NCBI GenBank assembly: GCA_027403435.1
Contig: DAHZDR010000085.1
Location: forward strand, 1 to 5,207
Reading direction: 5' to 3'
Source of the DNA: Deltaproteobacteria bacterium
GTDB taxonomy: Bacteria > Desulfobacterota > Binatia > Binatales > Binataceae
Length of the DNA stretch: 5,207 nt
Of this stretch, positions 1-4,979 are shown in pieces (position 1 is the stretch's first letter; every line of letters begins with the position of its first letter). The translations under genes were made by a program, and so were the position numbers. The notes under the pieces are model-generated. The model made no database searches and was not told the origin of the DNA. It saw only the letters and a list, made by a program, of their open reading frames with translations.

Positions 1-105
1 GGGATTCGGCAGGTATTGCCATCCGGCCCTGGCCACGCATCCGGAGACCGTCATGGCGAGCGCCGCCGCATAAAGAACCGCCGACCACCGCAAGTGCTTC
101 GTCAT
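1..105 (-). CDS. Predicted lipoprotein, N-terminal fragment (cut by left edge)
   Basis: The minus strand is open from an ATG at 105 to the window edge, giving 35 residues. The N-terminus has the three parts of a lipoprotein signal: a basic start (MTKHLRW), a hydrophobic stretch at about residues 8-20, and a lipobox VSGC at residues 20-23. The predicted lipidated cysteine is C23. The residue after it is Val rather than Asp, which by the enterobacterial +2 rule would favour the outer membrane. AGGAAG at 118-113 lies 7 bases upstream of the ATG and supports this start. The mature part visible here (VARAGWQYLPNP) is too short to name a family. The gene is divergent from the oxygenase unit, so any functional link is unknown. 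That it is a lipoprotein is fairly secure; its role is not known. Confidence 0.72.
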   Translation of the reverse strand, partial: MTKHLRWSAVLYAAALAMTVSGCVARAGWQYLPNP

Positions 106-378
106 CCCTCGACTTCCTCGTCCGCCTTAACCTGAATGGCGCCCGTCGCCAGTGATTGGGTGAGCGTTCAATTATTCGCCAATCGCACAATCGAAACAAT
201 CGTCGGGATGCGCCGCGCCGCAAAGCCAATTGCTGGAGATTGAGCGCCGCAAGGCCGCCGCGCTCTCGATTGCGGACGCCGTGCAATTCCGCGCGAATTC
301 TGCTACCCCAACGATCGAATCGGGCGCGCCCTCCGGCCGGTCCGGAGACCGCGCGGACGCCCGCGGGGAGGCCTATCG
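106..378. promoter_or_regulatory. Divergent intergenic region, probable promoters for both directions
   Basis: This 273-base gap separates the minus-strand lipoprotein from the plus-strand oxygenase unit, so both promoters should lie here. I see no convincing gene in it. Bases about 165-200 are less GC-rich than the surroundings. They contain CAATCG three times (180-185, 188-193, 197-202), with the inverse CGATTG at 267-272. On the minus strand, TTGTTT, an 18-base spacer and ATAATT give a weak sigma-70-like candidate for the lipoprotein. I cannot place a good plus-strand promoter. A short inverted repeat, CTCCGG/CCGGAG (331-336 and 342-347), could form a small hairpin in the leader just upstream of the beta-subunit ribosome-binding site. 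Confidence 0.4.
365..371 (+). promoter_or_regulatory. Ribosome-binding site of the oxygenase beta subunit
   Basis: GGGGAGG lies 7 bases before the ATG at 379. It supports that start and suggests good translation of the first gene of the unit. Confidence 0.7.
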
Positions 379-849
379 ATGGGCGCGAAGCCGGACGAAA
401 TCGCGCGATTCCTCTATCACGAGGCGCGCCTGATGGACGCGCATCGCTATGACGACTGGCTCGCCTTGTGGGAGGACGACGCGACCTATTGGGCGCCCTG
501 CGGCGACGACGATAGCGACCCGGCCCGCACGGTTTCGGTCATCTACGACCGCGGGCGCCAGTTGCGCAACCGCATCCAGCGGCTCAAGGAGACGTTGTGG
601 CTCAAGGAGCGCGCGCCACGGCTCAAGCGGCTGATCGCCAATATCGAAATCGAACCGGCCAGCGAAGGCCCGATCGTCGTGCGCGCGAATTTCATTCTGG
701 CCGAGCTGCATCGCCATCGCCAGACGCTATGGGCCGGCGAAACGATTCATCATCTGGCGGCGCACGCCGACGGTTTCCGGATTCGTTTCAAGAAGGTGCT
801 ATTGTTGAACAGCGACGAGCCGTTGCCGAATCTGATGTTCTTGATTTGA
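379..849 (+). CDS. Rieske oxygenase (aromatic-ring-hydroxylating dioxygenase) beta subunit
   Basis: This 156-residue protein is the small, non-catalytic subunit of a Rieske non-heme iron oxygenase (Ring_hydroxyl_B, NTF2/SnoaL-like cone fold). In this family it holds together the alpha3beta3 hexamer and can influence substrate range. Family signatures are visible along the length: FLYHEARLMDAHRYDDWLAL at 11-30, followed by DDATYWAP (33-40); IYDRGRQLRNRIQRL at 55-69; a central RLKRLIANIEIEP (81-93); and the C-terminal KKVLLLNSDEPLPNLMFLI, which closely matches the usual beta-subunit tail. Length is normal, slightly short of the common 160-180 residues. The ATG at 379 has a strong ribosome-binding site. 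It is the first gene of the unit and lies 28 bases before the small protein at 878. The beta gene preceding alpha is the less common order. The family call is secure; the substrate is unknown. Confidence 0.93.
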   Translation: MGAKPDEIARFLYHEARLMDAHRYDDWLALWEDDATYWAPCGDDDSDPARTVSVIYDRGRQLRNRIQRLKETLWLKERAPRLKRLIANIEIEPASEGPIVVRANFILAELHRHRQTLWAGETIHHLAAHADGFRIRFKKVLLLNSDEPLPNLMFLI

Positions 850-877
850 GCGCGACGGCGGCGCCGGCGGTCGAGCG

Positions 878-1132
878 ATGGTGATGCGGCTGAACAACGA
901 ATTTGCGGCGGTCGAGGTCGAACGCGACGACCGCGGCAACGGCCCGCGGCTCACAATCCGCGACGCGCGCAACGGCCGCGCGGTGACGCTCGATCCGCTG
1001 GAATTGTCGGCGCTGGCCGCGCTGCGGCATGACGAACTTGCGCCATTTCTCGATCCCGCGCGCGCCGATGAACCACGCGCCGACGGCCACGCGCGGCGCA
1101 ACGGCAAACGTCCGCCGGAAGGCGCTCGATAA
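878..1132 (+). CDS. Small uncharacterised protein between Rieske oxygenase beta and alpha genes
   Basis: This 84-residue protein of unknown function is encoded between the two oxygenase subunits, 28 bases after beta and 50 before the alpha start. Its first 60 residues look like a compact beta-rich domain: NEFAAVEV (7-14), GPRLTIRD (22-29), GRAVTLDPLELSAL (33-46) and HDELAPFLDP (51-60). The tail (61-84) is charged, rich in Arg, Ala and Pro, and probably disordered. From memory, short proteins with a similar NEFA-x-VEV core and a DPLELE-like motif occur beside Rieske oxygenases in other bacteria, sometimes labelled dihydrodiol dehydrogenase. Nothing here supports that enzyme: there is no nucleotide-binding motif and the protein is much too small. 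It has no cysteine, so it is not a ferredoxin. Start choice is between ATG 878 and ATG 884; the ribosome-binding site is weak (GGCGG). A role in assembling or regulating the oxygenase is inferred from position only. Confidence 0.75.
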   Translation: MVMRLNNEFAAVEVERDDRGNGPRLTIRDARNGRAVTLDPLELSALAALRHDELAPFLDPARADEPRADGHARRNGKRPPEGAR

Positions 1133-1170
1133 TTCGCCCGCGCGGACGCGCCCTGGCGATACCGCGTATT

Positions 1171-1175
1171 GGAGG
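1171..1175 (+). promoter_or_regulatory. Ribosome-binding site that fixes the alpha-subunit start
   Basis: GGAGG lies 7 bases upstream of the ATG at 1183. The frame also opens at a TTG at 1177, but that codon sits only 1 base after the GGAGG and is too close to be used. The ATG at 1183 is therefore chosen. Confidence 0.75.
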
Positions 1176-1182
1176 TTTGGCG

Positions 1183-2460
1183 ATGGCGACGATGCTGGCC
1201 TCAAACGGCCTGGAATACGGCGATCTGGTCCGCGACGACCGGGTCAACGGCCGACTCTACTACGACCCGGCGATCTTTCAGGACGAAATCGAGAAAATCT
1301 GGCGGCGTGAATGGCTCTACGTCGCCCATGAAAGCGAAATTCCCGAACCCGGCGACTACCTCACGCGCCGGATGGGCCTCGATCCGGTGATCGTCTCGCG
1401 CGACGAGGACGGCGCCGTCCATCTGATGCTGAACCGCTGCCCGCATCGCGGCAACAGCGTATGCCAAAACGAGCGCGGCAATTCCCATGCGTTCCGCTGC
1501 GCCTATCACGGCTGGACCTTCAATAATCGCGGCGATCTGGTCGGCGTGCCGTATGCGTCCGGTTACGACGAAGCGTTCCGCAAAACCGATTTCCCGCTGA
1601 CGCGCGTGCCCCGGACCGGCGTCTATCGCGGCCTGATTTTCGCCAGCCTGAGTCCGGACGGTCCGAGCCTCGAAGAGCGGCTGGGCCGCGCGCGGAGCCT
1701 GCTCGATCAGTTCGTCGATCTTTCGCCGGAGGGCGAAATTGTCGTGCGCTCGGGCGTGCTCAAGCATTCCTATCGCGGCAACTGGAAGATGGCGCTGGAA
1801 AATTCCGTGGACGGCTACCATCCCAATATCCTCCATCACGCCGCGATGGTCATGATGACGCGCGGCAAGGGCGACATGGAGGCGATTTTCGGCGAGCGCA
1901 GCGACGCGCGCGCCCGCGATTTGGGCAACGGCGCCGCGCAACTCGATCTTAACGCCGTCAATACCCGCAACGGCGGCCGTATCGTGCCGCCCGGATGGAG
2001 CCGCGAGACGTTCGCGGATTATCGCGCGGCGATGGAACGCCGCCACGGCGCCGCGGAGGCCGACCGCATAATCGCGCAAGGTCCGCCGCATTTCTGCATC
2101 TTTCCCAACCTGATTCTGATTCTTAACCAGTTCCGCGTGATTCAGCCGGTGAGCGTGAACGAAACCGTCATTCATTACTATCCGACGCTGCTCAAAGGCG
2201 CGCCCGACGAGATCAATCAGCGCCGGCTCGCCGAAACCTATCTGATTCACGGGCCGGCCGGCCGCGTCGCGCCCGACGATTTCGAGGCCTACGAGCGCAA
2301 TCAGGAGGGTTTCGCCGCGCGCGTCAACGAATGGCTGCTGCTGCGCCGCGGATTGCATCGCGAGGACCGCGAGCCGGATGGCGCGCGCGCCGGCCATGAG
2401 ACCGACGAAACCACGCAGCGCGCGATCTGGCGCTATTATCGCGAAGTGATGACCCGCTGA
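1183..2460 (+). CDS. Rieske oxygenase (aromatic-ring-hydroxylating dioxygenase) alpha subunit
   Basis: This 425-residue catalytic subunit of a Rieske non-heme iron oxygenase activates O2 to hydroxylate its substrate, typically cis-dihydroxylating an aromatic ring in the cytoplasm. The N-terminal Rieske domain carries the [2Fe-2S] ligands C86-x-H88 (CPHRG) and C106-x2-H109 (CAYHGW), with 17 residues between H88 and C106. The C-terminal catalytic domain holds the mononuclear iron site: D210 (the bridging Asp), H213 and H218 in NSVDGYHPNILHH, and the third ligand D365 or D366 in GPAGRVAPDDFEAY. Every key residue is therefore present. Length is slightly below the usual 430-460. The start follows GGAGG at 1171-1175. 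It lies 50 bases after the small protein and probably shares a transcript with it and the beta subunit. Electron-transfer partners (ferredoxin, reductase) are not in the window. The substrate cannot be predicted; the gene is not assignable to a named bph, nah or ben type by eye. Confidence 0.95.
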   Translation: MATMLASNGLEYGDLVRDDRVNGRLYYDPAIFQDEIEKIWRREWLYVAHESEIPEPGDYLTRRMGLDPVIVSRDEDGAVHLMLNRCPHRGNSVCQNERGNSHAFRCAYHGWTFNNRGDLVGVPYASGYDEAFRKTDFPLTRVPRTGVYRGLIFASLSPDGPSLEERLGRARSLLDQFVDLSPEGEIVVRSGVLKHSYRGNWKMALENSVDGYHPNILHHAAMVMMTRGKGDMEAIFGERSDARARDLGNGAAQLDLNAVNTRNGGRIVPPGWSRETFADYRAAMERRHGAAEADRIIAQGPPHFCIFPNLILILNQFRVIQPVSVNETVIHYYPTLLKGAPDEINQRRLAETYLIHGPAGRVAPDDFEAYERNQEGFAARVNEWLLLRRGLHREDREPDGARAGHETDETTQRAIWRYYREVMTR

Positions 2461-2629
2461 ACGCGCTGGAATCCGCCGCTGAAACCCGCGCGCCGCGGCC
2501 GTGGCCGCCGTTCCTGAACGCCAGCGGCGCGATCCTTACGGTTGTCGTGGCTGGCGTTTCGGGCGTAAGGTGACTTAATTGCGTCGCGTCGTGGCTGATT
2601 ACGTTCCGCGCGGTTTCCAGAGAGCAAAC
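2461..2629 (+). other. Intergenic leader with interleaved inverted repeats before the LLM gene
   Basis: This 169-base gap separates the alpha subunit from the LLM monooxygenase, and I see no gene in it. Two inverted repeats interleave. AACGCCAGC (2517-2525) pairs perfectly with GCTGGCGTT (2550-2558), and CCTTACG (2534-2540) with CGTAAGG (2564-2570). As RNA they could form a pseudoknot or two mutually exclusive hairpins. GTCGTGGCTG occurs twice (2544-2553 and 2588-2597), with a weaker copy at 2498-2507. No T-run follows the hairpins, so this is not a canonical intrinsic terminator. Whether the LLM gene is cotranscribed with the oxygenase or has its own promoter here is undecided. Confidence 0.5.
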
Positions 2630-3850
2630 ATGAAATTCGGCATATTTATGGCCCCGTTCCATCGGGCCGGTGAAAATCCGGCGCTCGCCTACGAGCGCGA
2701 TCTGCAACTGATCGAATGGCTCGACCAGCTTGGCTACGACGAAGCCTTTATCGGCGAGCATCATTCGGCCGGATGGGAAATTATTCCGTCGCCGGAAATT
2801 TTCATGGCGGTCGCCGCCACGCGCACCAAACGGATCATGCTCGGCGCGGGCGTGGTCAGCGTGCCGTATCATCATCCGTTTCATATCGCCAACCGCTTCG
2901 CGATGCTCGACCAACTCACTCGCGGCCGGGTGATCCTCGGCTGCGGACCCGGCGCGCTGCCCAGCGACGCCTACATGCTCGGCATCGATACCACCACGCA
3001 GCGCGAACGGATGGTCGAAGGGCTACAGGCGGTGATGCGCCTGTTCACCGAAGAGGGCGGCGTCACGGTCGATGGCTCGTACTTCAAGCTGCGCGACGCG
3101 CATTTGCAGGTGAAGCCGTTCCAGCGGCCGCATCCGCCGATCTTCGTCGCCAATACGATTTCGCCCTCCGGAATGGTCGCGGCGGGCAAGCTCGGATGCG
3201 GCGTGCTGTCGGTCGCGGCGTTCACCCACGGCGGCCTCGACGGCCTGCCCAAGCGCTGGGCGATGGCCGAAGAAATCGCGGCGGAGAACGGCAAGACCGT
3301 CGATCGCAAGAACTGGCGGCTGGTTTTTCCGGTCCATCTGGCGGAATCGGCCAAAGAAGCGGCCGACGACGTGCGCGAAGGCGGCAACGCCTGGATCCAG
3401 AAGTATTTTATCGAAACGCTGGCGGCGCGAATCCAGTTCGAGGAATATCCCGGCCAGCCGGCGGAAGAGATGACGGTCGATCGGATGATCGGCCGCGGCG
3501 GCGCGATCGTCGGCACGCCCGACGAAGCGATCAAGCGCATCAATGAGGTGATCGAGGCGTCCGGCGGCGGCTTCGGCGGCCTGCTGGTGCTCGCGCACGA
3601 ATGGGCCTCGCGGGAAAAAACGCTGCGTTCCTACGAATTGCTCGCGCGCCACGTGATGCCGCAATTTCAGGGCAGCGCCGCGCCGATTCTGTATTCGCGC
3701 GACTGGACCGCCGGCAAGCGCGAGATGCTCTTCAACACCTCCGTGCAGGCGATCGTCAAGGCGATGCACGACTACAAGGAATCACGCGTGGCCTCGGGCC
3801 ACAAACCGTCCGAACTGGCCGATCAAAAGATCGATCGCGTGCGCCCGTAA
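2630..3850 (+). CDS. LLM class flavin-dependent oxidoreductase, limonene monooxygenase-like
   Basis: This 406-residue protein belongs to the luciferase-like monooxygenase superfamily (Bac_luciferase TIM-barrel). Such enzymes use reduced flavin, usually supplied by a separate reductase, and O2 to oxidise substrates in the cytoplasm. Visible hallmarks are MKFGIFMAPF at 1-10, DLQLIEWLDQLGYDEAFIGE at 24-43 followed by HHSAGWE, the LGAGVVSVPYHHPFHIANRF region at 71-90, RGRVILGCGPGALPSDA at 98-114, and a C-terminal GGFGGLLVLAHEWASREK at 313-330. The arrangement resembles limonene 1,2-monooxygenase (LimB-like) and many unassigned relatives, so the substrate is open. The frame is open from a TTG at 2579, but ATG 2630 is chosen because the family begins MKFG and purine-rich AGAGAG lies 5 bases upstream. 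A tail of about 25 residues (YKESRVASGHKPSELADQKI) follows the domain. The gene lies 169 bases after the oxygenase alpha gene on the same strand. Confidence 0.92.
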   Translation: MKFGIFMAPFHRAGENPALAYERDLQLIEWLDQLGYDEAFIGEHHSAGWEIIPSPEIFMAVAATRTKRIMLGAGVVSVPYHHPFHIANRFAMLDQLTRGRVILGCGPGALPSDAYMLGIDTTTQRERMVEGLQAVMRLFTEEGGVTVDGSYFKLRDAHLQVKPFQRPHPPIFVANTISPSGMVAAGKLGCGVLSVAAFTHGGLDGLPKRWAMAEEIAAENGKTVDRKNWRLVFPVHLAESAKEAADDVREGGNAWIQKYFIETLAARIQFEEYPGQPAEEMTVDRMIGRGGAIVGTPDEAIKRINEVIEASGGGFGGLLVLAHEWASREKTLRSYELLARHVMPQFQGSAAPILYSRDWTAGKREMLFNTSVQAIVKAMHDYKESRVASGHKPSELADQKIDRVRP

Positions 3851-3875
3851 GGAAGCTCCGCACACGGCCCATCCG

Positions 3876-4006
3876 GTCATGCCGGGCGCCATGCCCGGTC
3901 ATTCCGGGCGCGCCATCATTAGTCATTCCGGGCGTCCCACTTTGTCATTCTGAGCGCGGCGAAGAATCCCGGGATTCTTCGCCGCGCGGACTCCGTCCAA
4001 AATGAC
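3876..4006. repeat. Array of GTCATTCCGGGCG-type dispersed repeats
   Basis: Four similar units point the same way: GTCATGCCGGGCG (3876-3888), GTCATTCCGGGCG (3898-3910 and 3922-3934) and GTCATTCTGAGCG (3944-3956). Their starts are 22, 24 and 22 bases apart. An inverse end, AATGAC, lies at 4001-4006. The last unit and this inverse end bracket a perfect palindrome and make a 63-base element with GTCATT/AATGAC ends. From memory, units of this kind, often continuing into GCGAAGAATC, are scattered between genes in many environmental bacterial genomes, like REP elements or small non-autonomous mobile elements. There is no coding capacity. Confidence 0.75.
3954..3987. repeat. Perfect 34-base palindrome between convergent genes
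   Basis: GCGCGGCGAAGAATCCC is followed at once by its exact reverse complement, with the centre between 3970 and 3971. The hairpin would have 17 base pairs less the few needed for a loop. No T-run follows on either strand, so it is not a classic intrinsic terminator. It could still slow polymerase or protect 3' ends of transcripts from both convergent genes. It is the core of the 63-base repeat element at 3944-4006. Confidence 0.85.
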
Positions 4007-4065
4007 CACCTGACTTGCGCCGAGGTTTCCTAAGGGCCGCGCGGACCGCGTGCGCGCAACGCTCG

Positions 4066-4097
4066 CGGGCCGGCGATTTTCGCCAGCCCGGTTTTTT
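4066..4097 (+). terminator. Rho-independent terminator for the plus-strand genes
   Basis: The arms CGGGCCGGCGA (4066-4076) and TCGCCAGCCCG (4080-4090) form an 11-pair stem with one G-T mismatch that pairs as G-U in RNA, and a TTT loop. One G and six T residues (4092-4097) follow. It reads in the plus direction, 216 bases after the LLM stop codon, and ends 3 bases before the last codon of the convergent flavin reductase gene. On the minus strand the A-run precedes the hairpin and no T-run follows, so it should work mainly for plus-strand transcripts. Confidence 0.85.
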
Positions 4098-4100
4098 CGC

Positions 4101-4703
4101 TCAGCCCGGCCGCTTCATCCGGAAGACCGTGTCCACCACGGCGTATTCGTCGAGATAGCCCAGCCGCGCGATCGGCCGCGCCGCCGACAGATCGACCCGG
4201 CCATCGACGATCGCCGCATCGTCGATGAAGATGCTGACGACCTCGCCAATCACGATCGAAAACGGATGCGGCTTGCCGTCCGGACCGGGCAGATCGACGG
4301 TCTTGAGGTACTTGCACTCGAACGCGACCGGCGTGCGCGCGACCCGCGGCGGCTTGACGGCGACCGACGGCGCCATCGCGAGCTTCGCCAGTTCCGGCTC
4401 GCTCACTTCCTCGCCAACGTCGGCCGACGTGATATTCATCTCCTCGCGCAAATCCCAAACCGTCAGATTCGTGACGAACTCGCCCGAGGCCTCGGCGTTG
4501 CGCTGCGAATGTTTGCGGCCGGCGCTGGCGAACATCACGAACGGCGGATTGGCCGCGACCGCGTTGAAAAAGCTGTACGGCGCAAGATTGACTACGCCCG
4601 CGGGGCTGATCGTCGAAATCCATCCGATCGGCCGCGGCACCACCAGCGCGGTCAGCGGATCGTGCCGCAAATTATGATTGCGGAGCCTGGGGTCGTAATG
4701 CAT
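4101..4703 (-). CDS. Flavin reductase family protein (FMN-binding split barrel)
   Basis: This 200-residue protein belongs to the flavin reductase-like family (Flavin_Reduct; DIM6/NTAB group). Members bind FMN in a split beta-barrel, and several reduce flavin with NAD(P)H for a partner monooxygenase; others have unrelated or unknown roles. The flavin-binding N-terminal region is clear: VVPRPIGWISTISPAG (21-36) runs into VVNLAPYSFFNAVAANPPFV (37-56). Then come GRKHSQRNAEASGEFVTNL (62-80), a central FECKYLKTVDLPG (128-140), and the C-terminal ARLGYLDEYAVVDTVFRM (179-196). Length is typical. The ATG at 4703 has GGAGAAA at 4714-4708, with GGAG 7 bases upstream. The gene converges on the LLM monooxygenase, a family that often depends on a separate flavin reductase. 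A two-component pairing is therefore reasonable but inferred. It is not an electron donor of the usual kind for Rieske oxygenases. Confidence 0.92.
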   Translation of the reverse strand: MHYDPRLRNHNLRHDPLTALVVPRPIGWISTISPAGVVNLAPYSFFNAVAANPPFVMFASAGRKHSQRNAEASGEFVTNLTVWDLREEMNITSADVGEEVSEPELAKLAMAPSVAVKPPRVARTPVAFECKYLKTVDLPGPDGKPHPFSIVIGEVVSIFIDDAAIVDGRVDLSAARPIARLGYLDEYAVVDTVFRMKRPG

Positions 4704-4979
4704 GCGGTTTCTCCGGCGTTTGATTCCGAGGTTGCTCCAGCGCGCCGCCGCCCGTGGCTTCCGGATCGGCCATCACGAAGCGCGCGGCCGCGCGGCGCCT
4801 CGCCGCCCGCCGCAATCGCCCGGTTGGTTTTCACGCCGTCCGCGCCGCCGAAAGCGCTTTCCAGTCACGCCGCGCGGCGCCTCTGGAAGTCGAAGAGCGC
4901 GCCATTTTTGCTGGCTCTTCGATCTACCAGACTTGCCGCGGTCCACGAAACGCCGCGATCGCGAGCGCCACGCGAACGG
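4704..4979 (-). other. Intergenic region upstream of the flavin reductase gene
   Basis: These 276 bases lie between the end of the multicopper oxidase gene and the start of the flavin reductase gene, both on the minus strand. I find no gene: the open frames here are Arg/Pro/Ala-rich and lack family features. The region contains the flavin reductase ribosome-binding site (4714-4708), a 14-base palindrome with a GCGGCCGC core (4781-4794), a 12-base palindrome GAAAGCGCTTTC (4850-4861), a 15-base direct repeat (4787-4801 and 4869-4883) and a hairpin at 4883-4930. The flavin reductase promoter should be here, but I cannot place it. Confidence 0.45.
4883..4930. repeat. Imperfect hairpin between tandem minus-strand genes
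   Basis: TCGAAGAGC (4890-4898) and GCTCTTCGA (4914-4922) are perfect 9-base inverted arms around a 15-base loop. The outer CTGG (4883-4886) and CCAG (4927-4930) extend the structure. It starts 50 bases past the stop of the multicopper oxidase gene, read on the minus strand, so it may end or protect that transcript. No T-run follows, so intrinsic termination is doubtful. Confidence 0.5.

Noticed and set aside
41..350. Shared TCCGGAGACCG at 40-50 and 341-351
   Set aside because: The first copy lies inside the lipoprotein signal-peptide coding sequence. An 11-base match in GC-rich DNA is likely chance.
156..452. A 98-codon plus-strand frame at the left intergenic region
   Set aside because: It has an Arg/Pro-rich composition without recognisable domains and overlaps the well-supported beta-subunit start in another frame.
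1177..1182. TTG at 1177 as the alpha-subunit start
   Set aside because: It is only 1 base after GGAGG; the ATG at 1183 has the proper 7-base spacing.
1201..2397. A 398-codon open frame on the minus strand opposite the oxygenase alpha gene
   Set aside because: It is a shadow of the alpha gene in GC-rich DNA. The plus-strand frame has all Rieske and iron ligands, while the minus-strand translation shows no family features.
2579..2629. TTG at 2579 as the LLM start
   Set aside because: The 17 extra residues do not look like the family, which begins MKFG at the ATG at 2630, and no ribosome-binding site precedes the TTG.
3876..3956. CRISPR array
   Set aside because: The units are only about 13 bases with gaps of about 10 bases, unlike CRISPR repeats and spacers, and their form fits dispersed GTCATTC-type repeats.
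4781..4794. 14-base palindrome with a GCGGCCGC core as an operator
   Set aside because: Self-complementary G/C strings of this length are expected in such GC-rich sequence, and nothing else supports a binding site.
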